From Flavobacteriaceae bacterium (GTDB lineage Bacteria; Bacteroidota; Bacteroidia; Flavobacteriales; Flavobacteriaceae), in the NCBI GenBank assembly GCA_028279515.1, contig JANQNQ010000003.1, positions 62,001 through 126,000 of the forward strand: a DNA stretch of 64,000 bases, given 5' to 3'. A model generated the notes under the pieces. That model saw only the letters and a program-made list of their open reading frames with translations. It made no database searches and was not told where the DNA came from. Position numbers and translations under genes: made by a program. The stretch's first letter is position 1. Each line of letters starts with the position of its first letter. Positions 17,551-26,094 of this stretch are shown piece by piece.

Positions 17551-17580
17551 AAGACCCGTTTAAAAACGGGTCTTTTTATT
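17551..17580 (+). terminator. terminator of the small secreted protein gene
   Basis: A perfect 10-base stem (AAGACCCGTT/AACGGGTCTT) with a 4-base loop and TTTATTTTA. It separates the small gene from the TIM-barrel gene. Confidence 0.88.
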
Positions 17581-17616
17581 TTACCGATGTTGTTGCAAAG
17601 GCGTATCTTTAAAAAC

Positions 17617-18510
17617 ATGAAACGCAGCACATTTATCAAACGATCAAGTTTGGCCTTGTCAGCAGCTTTTGTTCCCACGTCTTTTTGGGCATGCTCTGAA
17701 AAACCAAAGTACAAGATGGGCCTGCAACTTTTCTCCGTACGAGATGCGATGGAACGAGATCCACTAGATGCCCTGAATAGGGTTGCCGCCTTTGGTTATG
17801 AAGACCTAGAGACCTACGGCTACGATGTTGACAAAGGAACGTATTACGGATATGATGCCAGAGAATTTCGAATAATACTTGAAGATCTTGGACTTTCGGC
17901 TTCCAGCGGTCATTATGGCTTTTCTGAGTTTCTGACCAAACCGATTGATGAACTAAAACGCTACACTGAGCAGTGCATTGTAGGTGCCAAAGCACTAGAC
18001 AAAAGCTATATTACTTGGCCATGGTTGGCACCAGAATATCGTAATCTAGAACATTACAAATTACTTGCAGAACGACTCAATGCGATAGGAGAGTGGGTTA
18101 CCAAAGCTAAACTTGGCTTTGCATATCACAATCATGGTTATGAGTTTGACGACCACGACGGACAAAATGGCTATGATATCATACTAAGAGATACCGATCC
18201 TGCTACTGTAAAGTTACAAATGGATTTGTATTGGGTGATGCATTCTTCGAAAGTAACTCCAAAAGAATGGGTGGCCAAACAAAAAGGTCGCTTTGTAATG
18301 TGGCATATTAAAGACATGGACAAAGTAACGAGGGATTATACCGAACTGGGAAATGGTTCTATTGATTATCTTAGCATTCTTCCAGATCCTCAAGAATCTG
18401 GTCTAGAATTCTATTATATAGAACAAGGTGGAAACTTTAAGCACAATTCGATGCAGAGTGCTTCAGATAGTGCTACTTATTTTAAAAGACACCTTCAGAA
18501 ATTTCTATAA
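17617..18510 (+). CDS. sugar phosphate isomerase/epimerase-like TIM-barrel lipoprotein
   Basis: A 297-residue protein. The N-terminus resembles a Tat-like signal without the twin Arg (KRSTFIKRSSLALSAAF) and ends at a lipobox-like SFWAC. The body is an AP-endonuclease-2/xylose-isomerase-like barrel (MGLQLFSVRDAMERDP, YHNHGYEF, LQMDLYWVMHS, MWHIKDMDK), with the His and acidic residues that hold a divalent metal. Homologues are often annotated as sugar phosphate isomerases/epimerases, but an exported form must act on periplasmic sugars. The start at 17617 follows the terminator; an in-frame TTG at 17443 is within the previous gene. Confidence 0.85.
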   Translation: MKRSTFIKRSSLALSAAFVPTSFWACSEKPKYKMGLQLFSVRDAMERDPLDALNRVAAFGYEDLETYGYDVDKGTYYGYDAREFRIILEDLGLSASSGHYGFSEFLTKPIDELKRYTEQCIVGAKALDKSYITWPWLAPEYRNLEHYKLLAERLNAIGEWVTKAKLGFAYHNHGYEFDDHDGQNGYDIILRDTDPATVKLQMDLYWVMHSSKVTPKEWVAKQKGRFVMWHIKDMDKVTRDYTELGNGSIDYLSILPDPQESGLEFYYIEQGGNFKHNSMQSASDSATYFKRHLQKFL

Positions 18511-18511
18511 A

Positions 18512-18540
18512 AAAACCAGCTCGTAAAAGCTGGTTTTCAG
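18512..18540. terminator. bidirectional terminator between convergent genes
   Basis: The perfect stem AAAACCAGCT/AGCTGGTTTT with a short loop is flanked by A-run and T-run. It lies between the TIM-barrel gene (+) and the M3 peptidase gene (-), and can stop both. Confidence 0.85.
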
Positions 18541-18561
18541 TAGTATTCCTTTTATACATTT

Positions 18562-20724
18562 TTAATTCTCAGTCACCGGAAACCCTCGGTCACGCATCAA
18601 CGCTTCGATCTTTGCATCTCGGCCTCTAAACTTTCGGTAGGCTTCAGCAGGATCCATGGCATTTCTTGGTGCAAACAAATACTTTACCAATTTATCAGCC
18701 ATTCCTTTATCATAGAATCCATCTGGTGCTTCCCTGAAAGCTTCCGCAGCATCACTGGTCAAAACGTCCGCCCACATGTATCCATAGTAGGCAGTGGCAT
18801 ATCCTTCCCCAGAAAATACATGTCCGAAGTGCGGCGTTCTATGTCGCATTGGGAGTTCTTTAGGCATCTTCAATTCGGCAAGTGTTTCCCGCTCAAATTT
18901 ATCTACATCAATATTGGTAGGGTCCGCAAGGTGAAACTTCATGTCCATTAATGCAGAGGCCAAATACTCAGTCGTGCCGAAACCTTGGTTAAAGGTGGCA
19001 GCATTTTTGATTTTGTCAACCAATTCCTTGGGCATAGGTTCTCCTGTTTTGTTATGAACGAGATAGTTGTTGATCACTTCATCGGTAGATAACCAACGCT
19101 CTAATAATTGCGATTGAAACTCGGTATAGTCACGCACTCCTCCGTTAAGAGTAGGATACTTTACATTCGAAGAGAAAAAGTGCAACGCATGTCCGAACTC
19201 ATGGAAGAAGGTAGTGGCATCATCCCATGAAATCAACAAGGCCTCGCCTGGTGCGGGCTTCACAAAGTTTGAATTGTTTGATGCCAGCACTGTTTTCTTG
19301 CCATCAAAAGTGGTATGACTTCTGTAGGTTGTGGCCCAAGCACCAGAGCGCTTTCCTTGACGTGCGTAAGGATCCAAGTACCATAAACCTATGTGCTCAC
19401 CAGAATCTTTATCGGTTACGTCCCAGACTTTCACATCCTCATGAAAGACAGGTACGCTTCCTTCTGGTACGGGTTTAAAATCATAATTGAACAAACGACC
19501 AGCTACATAAAACATAGCCTCGCGCAATTTATCAAGTTGTAAATATTGCTTCACTTCATCACTATCCAGGTCATATTTGGCTTTACGGACCTTTTCGGCA
19601 TAATAACGGTAGTCCCAAGGCTCAATAATAATGTTTGCACCTTCCTTGTCTGCAACGGCTTGCATGTCTGCAACCTCTTCGGCCACACGACCTATGGCAG
19701 CAGGCCAAACAGCCTCCATAAGATTCATAGCGTTTTCTGGTGTTTTCGCCATACGATCCTGTAGGCGCCACTCGGCATAGTTCTTATATCCTAGCAGTTC
19801 TACACGTTCGCGTCGTAACTTTAAAATATCTGCGATGATCTGGTTATTGTCGTAGTCATCTCCGTTGTCGCCTCGAGAATAGTAGTTGGTCCATACTTGC
19901 TTGCGCAGTTCGCGCTCATCAGAGTAGGTGAGGAAGGGATCCATCGAAGAACGCGTATTTGTCACAGCATACTTTCCATCTTGTCCTTTATCGGTCGCAA
20001 TCTTTGCCGCAGATTTGATATATCCGTCCGATAACCCACTGAGTTGGTCTTTGTTTAAAAACGTCACGTAGTTCTCTTCATCGTGTAACACGTTGTTAGA
20101 GAATTTGGTATACAGTGATGATAATTCTTTGTTGATCTCGGCGTATCGAGTTTTTTTAGCGGCATCAAGGTTGGCACCGTTCATTTCAAAACGTTTGTAG
20201 GTCAAATCTACCACACGCTGCTGGTCTGCAGCCAATGGATTTTTCTGCGAATTGTCATAAACCGTTTTAATGCGCTGAAATAGTTTCTCATTCTGCGAGA
20301 TCTTAGATCGGTATTCAGAAAGTTTTGGTGCCAGTTCAGCCTGGATGGTCCTAAATTCAGGCGAAGATCGATTGGAACTTAAAATTCCGTAATACGAAAA
20401 GACGCGGTTTAATTCGGCGCTTGAGCGCTCCATTTCTTCAATAGTATTCTCAAAGGTAGGGGCCTCTGTATTGTTAGCGATGGCGTCGATGTCTTCAAGG
20501 CTCAATTCCATTCCCGTCTCAATGGCTTCTTTAATGTCTTCAACATTCATTTTATCAAAGGCGGGGACGCCTCCATAAGGGCCCGTCCATTCTTTCAGCA
20601 GGACATTGTTAGTCATAAGTTCGGGTGATTTTTCTGAAGTCTCAGTTTCTTTCTTACAGCTGTAGATACCTGTTACCAGTATAGACAGCAATACAACCCT
20701 AGCGGGTTTCAATAAAGTTTTCAT
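18562..20724 (-). CDS. dcp: M3-family zinc metallopeptidase lipoprotein (Dcp-like)
   Basis: A 720-residue lipoprotein (signal ending VTGIYSC) of peptidase family M3, the oligopeptidase A / peptidyl-dipeptidase Dcp group. The zinc site HEFGH is at residues 508-512, and the third-ligand Glu is expected in the following helix region (YTEFQSQLLERW). FGHVFSGEGYATAYYGYMWADV near the C-terminus is a strong Dcp/OpdA signature and covers substrate-binding Tyr residues. It probably trims oligopeptides in the periplasm or at the surface. It is monocistronic and ends at a shared terminator. Confidence 0.92.
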   Translation of the reverse strand: MKTLLKPARVVLLSILVTGIYSCKKETETSEKSPELMTNNVLLKEWTGPYGGVPAFDKMNVEDIKEAIETGMELSLEDIDAIANNTEAPTFENTIEEMERSSAELNRVFSYYGILSSNRSSPEFRTIQAELAPKLSEYRSKISQNEKLFQRIKTVYDNSQKNPLAADQQRVVDLTYKRFEMNGANLDAAKKTRYAEINKELSSLYTKFSNNVLHDEENYVTFLNKDQLSGLSDGYIKSAAKIATDKGQDGKYAVTNTRSSMDPFLTYSDERELRKQVWTNYYSRGDNGDDYDNNQIIADILKLRRERVELLGYKNYAEWRLQDRMAKTPENAMNLMEAVWPAAIGRVAEEVADMQAVADKEGANIIIEPWDYRYYAEKVRKAKYDLDSDEVKQYLQLDKLREAMFYVAGRLFNYDFKPVPEGSVPVFHEDVKVWDVTDKDSGEHIGLWYLDPYARQGKRSGAWATTYRSHTTFDGKKTVLASNNSNFVKPAPGEALLISWDDATTFFHEFGHALHFFSSNVKYPTLNGGVRDYTEFQSQLLERWLSTDEVINNYLVHNKTGEPMPKELVDKIKNAATFNQGFGTTEYLASALMDMKFHLADPTNIDVDKFERETLAELKMPKELPMRHRTPHFGHVFSGEGYATAYYGYMWADVLTSDAAEAFREAPDGFYDKGMADKLVKYLFAPRNAMDPAEAYRKFRGRDAKIEALMRDRGFPVTEN

Positions 20725-20823
20725 AATAAATGTACGTGTTTCAAGTGCGTTGGTTAACGAGAGAAAGGTATAAAATAATACCGTTAAGCATTTGTTAAAA
20801 ACACGTACACTTATTTAAGAGTA

Positions 20824-21393
20824 CTATTTGAAACGTGTTTCGACCTTAAACGAGATCTCATCTGCGATGGCTTTGTCCTTCATGATTCCGACAGATGTAG
20901 AGCTATAGCTAATATTCCAACGAGTACGGTCGATCGTAAAATTGGCAGACATTTCCTTTTGTTCATAGTCTAATTCCGCAGGAAAAGTAATGGTATTTTC
21001 GATTCCTTTGATCATTAGATTGGCGGTTACCTTTATTTGTGTTTTATTCTCATAGGTCACATTTAAAATGACCAATCGAGCAAATGGGAATTTCTTTACA
21101 TCAAAGAAATCTGGATCCTTTAAATGGTCGACAAGGTTTTGACTGTAGCCTCCGTCTTTGTTGGCAATAGTACTCATGTCAACAACAAATGAACCTCCGG
21201 TGATCTTCTTATTTGTAATTTTGAGTGTTCCTTCCGAAAATTGCACAATACCATGGTGATTGTTGAAACCCATGAATGATGAACCCAACCAATAAACCGT
21301 ACTATTTTCAATGTCCATGGACATTTCTTCTTGGGCTGATACAGTTAAAGAAATAGTGATAAGCAACAAAAGTGTACTAATAATTTTTTTCAT
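20824..21393 (-). CDS. YceI-family periplasmic protein
   Basis: A 189-residue exported protein (signal ending TVSAQ) with the YceI lipocalin-like barrel: YWLGSSFMGFNNHHGIVQF, GGSFVVDMSTIANKD, HLKDPDFFDVKKFP, and a final RTRWNISY. YceI proteins bind polyisoprenoid quinones or lipids in a hydrophobic pocket; Flavobacterial members are common and often stress-linked. Three 11-base direct repeats lie 47-79 bases before its start, in the region shared with a divergent OmpR-type membrane regulator. That regulator is therefore its likely controller. Confidence 0.9.
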   Translation of the reverse strand: MKKIISTLLLLITISLTVSAQEEMSMDIENSTVYWLGSSFMGFNNHHGIVQFSEGTLKITNKKITGGSFVVDMSTIANKDGGYSQNLVDHLKDPDFFDVKKFPFARLVILNVTYENKTQIKVTANLMIKGIENTITFPAELDYEQKEMSANFTIDRTRWNISYSSTSVGIMKDKAIADEISFKVETRFK

Positions 21394-21439
21394 GATGATT
21401 TAATTTTTGGATAAAACTAAATCGACCGCTAAAGGGAAA

Positions 21440-21472
21440 TGTCAAAAAAGTGCAAAAGAAGTGTCAATCCTT
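21440..21472. promoter_or_regulatory. three 11-base direct repeats, OmpR-type operator
   Basis: TGTCAAAAAAG, TGCAAAAGAAG and TGTCAATCCTT follow one another without gaps. Eleven-base direct repeats are the usual site for PhoB/OmpR winged-helix dimers. They lie between the YceI gene and the winged-helix regulator gene. A second copy of the pattern is at 38599-38631. Confidence 0.65.
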
Positions 21473-21492
21473 GTAAAATTTGATTAAAATGC

Positions 21493-22395
21493 ATGTTCTT
21501 TGCAAAAATTATGGGAAGAATAAGGATTTATATATACATCGGACTCGCCATTCTTGTGCTATCTCTGTGGAAGGTGTTCACCACCACAACAAACGAAGAG
21601 GGCTTCTCAGAACGTGTGAAGATATCACTACGCGAAGTAGGCAACCAACTTTTATTGGCAGACCAAGATTCGACCTCTGTGGTCTTACCGGTCAAAGAGC
21701 TTAGCGGAAGAAAATTTGAGCTATCGTTTGAGACAAAGCTTTCCTTTTTGCCAGATAGCTTGGTAGCCATTGTAGATAGAAGCCTCAAAAAAACTTCCCT
21801 TCAAGAAGACTACCGAGTTGAAGTGATCGAATGTACAGCCGAAGAGGTAGCCTATAGTTATCAAATGACAGCTAATGTAGAAAGTACTATCATTCCGTGT
21901 CGAGGAAGGACTTTACCGCATAATTGCTATATCATTCAGGTCGGGTTTACTAGTAAAGCTTCCGCTTCCGCCTCGAATCGAAAGAATCAAGTGCTTTGGC
22001 TCATACTCTTATTAGGGGTGATCCTTCTTTTGGCCTTTCTACTTAATAAAAGAAATCAAAAAGAAGTTTCTGAAAAAGAAGACGCTGCCTATGCTACTAT
22101 TGGTCGCTACAAGTTTTATCAGGAACAAAACAAATTGGTGAAGGAAGCTGAAGAAATCAGCCTTTCTAAAAAAGAATGCGAACTACTTGCCATTTTTGTT
22201 GAGCGTCCCAATGAAGTGATACAACGCGACGAGCTTACCAAAAAGGTATGGGAAGATAATGGCGTTATCGTCGGACGTAGCCTAGATACGTATATCTCCA
22301 AACTTAGAAAGAAGCTGAAAGAAGACACTGCCATTAAGATTACCAATGTACATGGGGTAGGATACAAGCTAGAAATCAACACTGAGACATTTTAA
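21493..22395 (+). CDS. membrane-bound winged-helix (OmpR/PhoB-type) one-component regulator
   Basis: A 300-residue protein: a membrane helix near the N-terminus (IYIYIGLAILVLSLW), then a periplasmic region of about 130 residues with two Cys that could form a disulfide (VIECTAEEV, IIPCRGRTL, HNCYIIQ gives three Cys in all). A second membrane helix follows (VLWLILLLGVILLLAFLL), then a cytoplasmic winged-helix domain at 195-298 (LSKKECELLAIFVERPNEVIQ; recognition helix GRSLDTYISKLRKKL; wing NVHGVGYKL). It has no receiver domain, so signal sensing and DNA binding sit in one polypeptide, in mirror-image order to ToxR/CadC. It diverges from YceI across an 11-base repeat operator. An ATG at 21511 is an alternative start. 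Confidence 0.85.
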   Translation: MFFAKIMGRIRIYIYIGLAILVLSLWKVFTTTTNEEGFSERVKISLREVGNQLLLADQDSTSVVLPVKELSGRKFELSFETKLSFLPDSLVAIVDRSLKKTSLQEDYRVEVIECTAEEVAYSYQMTANVESTIIPCRGRTLPHNCYIIQVGFTSKASASASNRKNQVLWLILLLGVILLLAFLLNKRNQKEVSEKEDAAYATIGRYKFYQEQNKLVKEAEEISLSKKECELLAIFVERPNEVIQRDELTKKVWEDNGVIVGRSLDTYISKLRKKLKEDTAIKITNVHGVGYKLEINTETF

Positions 22396-22473
22396 AATGA
22401 AGGCGATCGATTTTAGTTGTTGCTATTCCAAATTGGGGCATTAATCCCTATCTTCGAAAGAAAAACAACGCTA

Positions 22474-23475
22474 TTGGATTCACTTACACAGATCGTACTC
22501 GGAGCCGCTGTGGGCGAAGCTGTCCTAGGCAAGAAGGTCGGCAATAAGGCCCTTTTGTATGGCGCTATCGCAGGGACTATTCCGGATTTGGATGTACTTG
22601 TCAACTGGTTTACTGACACGATAACGGCTATTGAAGTTCACCGTGGATTTAGCCATTCTATTGTATTCTGTATACTGATGGCTCCGCTTTTAGGTTGGTT
22701 GGCCAATAAAGTAGAACGTAAACTCAATGTTGGGTGGAAAGCATGGGCCAAACTCTTCTTTTGGGGACTCTTTACGCATCCGCTATTAGATGCATTCACC
22801 ACGTGGGGCACCCAATTATTTTGGCCTTTTGATCTTCGATTGGCTTTCAATTCAGTTTTTGTGATCGATCCGTTATACACGCTTCCTTTTTTGATCTGTG
22901 TGATTCTGGTACTTTTTAAAAGAAGAGATTCTGTAATCAGAAGAAAGATCAACAATTTCGGAATCGCGTTGTCCAGTGGTTACTTGCTCTTGGCATTGAT
23001 TCTTAAATGGATCTCTTATAACAAGTTCGAAGAGGCATTACAAACCCAAGGTATTGACTACACAGAGATCTCCACGAGACCAGCAGCTTTCAACACATTG
23101 CTCTGGAATGCCAATATTGATACACAAAACGACTATCTCATAGGCGACTATTCCTTTTTTGACACGTCGCCCATTACCTTTACAAAGCATCCTAAAAATA
23201 GGAGTGAAGCAACGATGATGATTCAGAGACCCAACGTACAGCGTCTAGTTGATATCTCTCAGGGTTGGTTTCTGCTTCAGAAGGAAGACGGGCAATGGTA
23301 CTTTAACGATCTTCGTTTTGGATTGATTCCACAAAAAGATGGCACTGGCACCTTTGTGTTTTCCTATTTGTTGAAAGAGGAAAACGGTATGATTACGGCT
23401 AGTGAAGTAGAAAAGAGCCGGGAAGATGCCCAATTTTTGATGAAAACGCTTTGGGAGCGTGTCAAAGGGAAATAA
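22474..23475 (+). CDS. YdjM-like metal-dependent hydrolase, membrane (DUF457)
   Basis: A 333-residue membrane protein of the YdjM/DUF457 family, annotated as membrane-bound metal-dependent hydrolases. The typical start DSLTQIVLGAAVGEAVLG begins at a TTG codon (22474), the best start although longer in-frame openings exist. Metal-type residues are in GTIPDLDVL, HRGFSHSI and THPLLDAFTTWG. Four or five membrane helices fill the first 190 residues, and a C-terminal soluble domain of about 140 residues follows (YNKFEEALQTQGIDYTEIS ...). The family reaction is not established. It lies 78 bases after the winged-helix regulator. Confidence 0.82.
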   Translation: MDSLTQIVLGAAVGEAVLGKKVGNKALLYGAIAGTIPDLDVLVNWFTDTITAIEVHRGFSHSIVFCILMAPLLGWLANKVERKLNVGWKAWAKLFFWGLFTHPLLDAFTTWGTQLFWPFDLRLAFNSVFVIDPLYTLPFLICVILVLFKRRDSVIRRKINNFGIALSSGYLLLALILKWISYNKFEEALQTQGIDYTEISTRPAAFNTLLWNANIDTQNDYLIGDYSFFDTSPITFTKHPKNRSEATMMIQRPNVQRLVDISQGWFLLQKEDGQWYFNDLRFGLIPQKDGTGTFVFSYLLKEENGMITASEVEKSREDAQFLMKTLWERVKGK

Positions 23476-23584
23476 GGAAGTTAAGCCCTCTCTTAAAAAC
23501 CATGCTCAATTTATAATTAAGAAACAGTGTCCGAAAAAAATGTACCTAATCGTCTTTCTTATATAACCATTAAATGCTAAAACA

Positions 23585-24100
23585 ATGTTTACAAAGGAAA
23601 CACTATGGATGCTGATGTGTATTTTCTCTTTCTGCATGTACGGCCAGAGCAATTTTGAGAACACATTAAAATATGAAGAGGGCAGCGAATCGCCCAAGGC
23701 AAGTCTAAACGATATTTCTTGGATTCAAGGCTATTGGAAAGGAGAGGCTTTCGGTGGTATTGTCGAAGAAACATGGACGCCACCTTCTGGAGGTTCGATG
23801 ATGTGTGTATTTAAACATACAGTCAATGGAACCGTTACTTTTTATGAAATCGTTACGATTGCCGAAGAAAACGAAAGTTTAATAATTAGACTCAAGCATT
23901 TCAACTCTGACTTAAAAGGCTGGGAAGAAAAGGACGAGACAGTAGACTTCAGGCTCGTAAAAGTGACTCCGAACCGAGTTTATTTTGACGGTTTCACCTT
24001 CGAAAAGGTGTCTGACAAGGAAATCAACATGTATGTAGTGATCAAGGAAAAGGAGGGAAGTAGCGAAGTCAAATTCAACTATCATAAGCAGAAACTGTAA
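23585..24100 (+). CDS. secreted DUF6265-family protein
   Basis: A 171-residue exported protein (signal ending FCMYGQ) with the lipocalin-like pattern of DUF6265: ISWIQGYWKGEAFGGIVEE, WTPPSGGSMMCVFKH, FYEIVTIAEENESLIIRLKHF, and VYFDGFTFEKV. The fold suggests binding of a hydrophobic ligand, but no function is known. It is a single gene closed by a perfect terminator. Confidence 0.75.
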   Translation: MFTKETLWMLMCIFSFCMYGQSNFENTLKYEEGSESPKASLNDISWIQGYWKGEAFGGIVEETWTPPSGGSMMCVFKHTVNGTVTFYEIVTIAEENESLIIRLKHFNSDLKGWEEKDETVDFRLVKVTPNRVYFDGFTFEKVSDKEINMYVVIKEKEGSSEVKFNYHKQKL

Positions 24101-24111
24101 ATGTAAAAAAG

Positions 24112-24140
24112 AAAAGCCATTCGACTGAATGGCTTTTTGT
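24112..24140. terminator. bidirectional terminator
   Basis: The perfect 11-base stem AAAAGCCATTC/GAATGGCTTTT with a 4-base loop lies between the DUF6265 gene (+) and the beta-propeller gene (-), with A-run and T-run on either side. Confidence 0.88.
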
Positions 24141-24158
24141 TATGATATGTAGTTTAAA

Positions 24159-25253
24159 TTAATAGTTTAACACTCCATGTGGATTTGCACCTGAGTCATA
24201 ATGACGTAATTTTCGAAGAGTTCCATCGCCTCGTACTTTGTAAAAGACCACTTGTGTAGACGATATTCCGGAATGTGACGAAAACAGAATGTTACCAAGT
24301 TTATTGGTCACAATACTATGTGGTGAATTGAATTCGGTTTCTAATTCGAAGATGGCTTCACCAGTTCTACGGTCAAACACCCCTAAATTGTTATCCTCAA
24401 GCGCTGATGCAAAAAAGAACTTATTGCTTTTAGTAATACCATGCGGGCTTTCAAAAGGAGTTTCCTTTATTACAGATAAATCTGTCCCGTCTAAAGCAAT
24501 TACCTTGTTTCCGCTTTGAGTGGCAGCGTAAATTTTTCCGCCAACAGGTAAGAGGTGTGTTCGTCCCTCAACTTCTGCATGTCTAACGTATTTGAAATCA
24601 GTAGTGTCATACATGACGACATAACTTTTATCTCCGGTATCGTCAATGGTTACATATGCGGTCATTCCGTTAGGAGATAATACCACATCATTTTGGACGG
24701 CATTTCCTGTAATTTCAGGAATGTTCGAGCTAGTTGGTAGAGGAATCGTTGCTTTCAGTGTATTCGTTTCAATGTCAATCACAGATGTGGTCTTAGACAC
24801 ACTATTGTTGACCCATAATTGTCCAACGTGGTCATTTAGCCACATGTGTCCAGCGCCCATACCAACGGCGATCTCACCAGCTAACTGATAGTTTCTTTTA
24901 TCGTAGTATAATACTTTTGAATTGGCATAATCACCAACATAGAAAAAACCATTATCTCGGCTATGAGCTAAGTATGTAGGCTCTGCGTTAAGATCTGGTA
25001 AGGTAATGTTTGTGATGAAATTAGTGTTTCTGGCGTCGTAAACCGTGACTGTTGAAGAGCCTCTATTTGCTACCAAGAACCTGTCTAGTCCATAATAAGT
25101 TTCTACAGGGTCTTCTTCGTCATCAACGTTGTTTACATGAATTTCGGCGTCGATTCTTTCTCCAGTAGTCTCACCGTTAGAAACTGGATCTTTTTCACAA
25201 GATAAGAACATAGCGACGGCTACTGCCACAAGGGCAATCGATATTCTTTTCAT
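24159..25253 (-). CDS. YncE-like beta-propeller lipoprotein
   Basis: A 364-residue lipoprotein (signal ending AMFLSC, then EKDPVSNGE). The body contains repeated four-stranded blades with phrases such as TVTVYDARNTNFITNITLP, TTSVIDIETNTLKATIPLP and GVFDRRTGEAIFELETEF, as in YncE/surface-layer beta-propellers. Such proteins bind partners or ligands in the envelope; no catalytic motif is seen. It ends with a shared terminator. The 300 bases upstream of its start also serve the opposite gene at 25554. Confidence 0.85.
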   Translation of the reverse strand: MKRISIALVAVAVAMFLSCEKDPVSNGETTGERIDAEIHVNNVDDEEDPVETYYGLDRFLVANRGSSTVTVYDARNTNFITNITLPDLNAEPTYLAHSRDNGFFYVGDYANSKVLYYDKRNYQLAGEIAVGMGAGHMWLNDHVGQLWVNNSVSKTTSVIDIETNTLKATIPLPTSSNIPEITGNAVQNDVVLSPNGMTAYVTIDDTGDKSYVVMYDTTDFKYVRHAEVEGRTHLLPVGGKIYAATQSGNKVIALDGTDLSVIKETPFESPHGITKSNKFFFASALEDNNLGVFDRRTGEAIFELETEFNSPHSIVTNKLGNILFSSHSGISSTQVVFYKVRGDGTLRKLRHYDSGANPHGVLNY

Positions 25254-25553
25254 TTCGTAGTAGTTAGTAGTTGTTGTTTAATGGCAGTTAATGATCAGTT
25301 AAATATTGAACATACACTTCTTGCATTAAAGTCATAAAGATAACTTAATTTTTAAATAATGAAGATTTAATGAAAGAAAAAGGTGTTTTTCAGGTAGTGT
25401 TTCTAGTGTTTTGATGCCACTACACATTACTGATAATCAGCGATGTGCAAAATTATTAACAATATCAATTAAACCATATCTGACCATTGTGGTCAAAAAA
25501 GTGAGAACGTTCAAAACCAATAACATAAACAGTAACTTTTAAAGACACATACT
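25254..25553. other. 300-base intergenic region between divergent genes
   Basis: This AT-rich stretch holds the promoters of the beta-propeller lipoprotein (-) and the DUF2541-like gene (+). I see no open frame, hairpin or repeat in it that I can support. Confidence 0.5.
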
Positions 25554-25964
25554 ATGCTAAAGACATTCGGAACATTCATTTTAGGAGCCCTATTTTTTAT
25601 CGGATTATCAAGCTTTGACGCCCCAACATCAGCTATCGTGAAAGATTGGGAGAAATTAGGCAGCAAAAAAGTTAACTATAGATTAGACAAAGACGTCGTA
25701 CATGTCGGAATAAAAGATGGCGTCTTCAAGAAGCTGAAACTTGTTGTTTCTGGTGGTTCTCTAAACATGCACAAGATGGTGGTTCATTATGGAAACGGCA
25801 CCAAGGAGAACATTAATCTAAAGCACAATTTCAGCAGATTAAGCACTTCGCGTGTCATCGACCTAAAAGGTAATCGTAGAGTGATCAAAAAGATTGTCTT
25901 CTTATACGATACGAAAAACAGATCAGCACGTAAAGCCAAATTGCACGTGTTTGGAAAACACTAA
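25554..25964 (+). CDS. small exported DUF2541-like protein
   Basis: A 136-residue protein with a hydrophobic N-terminus (FGTFILGALFFIGLSSF). The remainder resembles DUF2541: WEKLGSKKVNYRLDKDVVHVG, GVFKKLKLVVSGG, MVVHYGNGTKENIN, SRVIDLKGNRRVIKKIVFLYDT. It is Lys-rich and predicted as a small beta-sandwich. No function is known. It is monocistronic with a terminator downstream. Confidence 0.65.
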   Translation: MLKTFGTFILGALFFIGLSSFDAPTSAIVKDWEKLGSKKVNYRLDKDVVHVGIKDGVFKKLKLVVSGGSLNMHKMVVHYGNGTKENINLKHNFSRLSTSRVIDLKGNRRVIKKIVFLYDTKNRSARKAKLHVFGKH

Positions 25965-25995
25965 CATTACCCAAATGATTACCAATATCTCATAT

Positions 25996-26025
25996 ACCGC
26001 TTGATTGTATCGAGCGGTTTTTTGT
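25996..26025 (+). terminator. terminator of the DUF2541-like gene
   Basis: Ten-base stem ACCGCTTGAT/ATCGAGCGGT (one G-T wobble), 3-base loop and a six-T tract. Confidence 0.82.
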
Positions 26026-26094
26026 TCTTAATTTATTCAAAAACAAGGTCTAAATCATTATCACTATCTTTAATTCGATTTAAATTTTTACGTG

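Noticed and set aside
17443-17616. N-terminal extension of the TIM-barrel lipoprotein
   Set aside because: It overlaps the small secreted protein gene and its terminator, and would destroy the lipoprotein signal.
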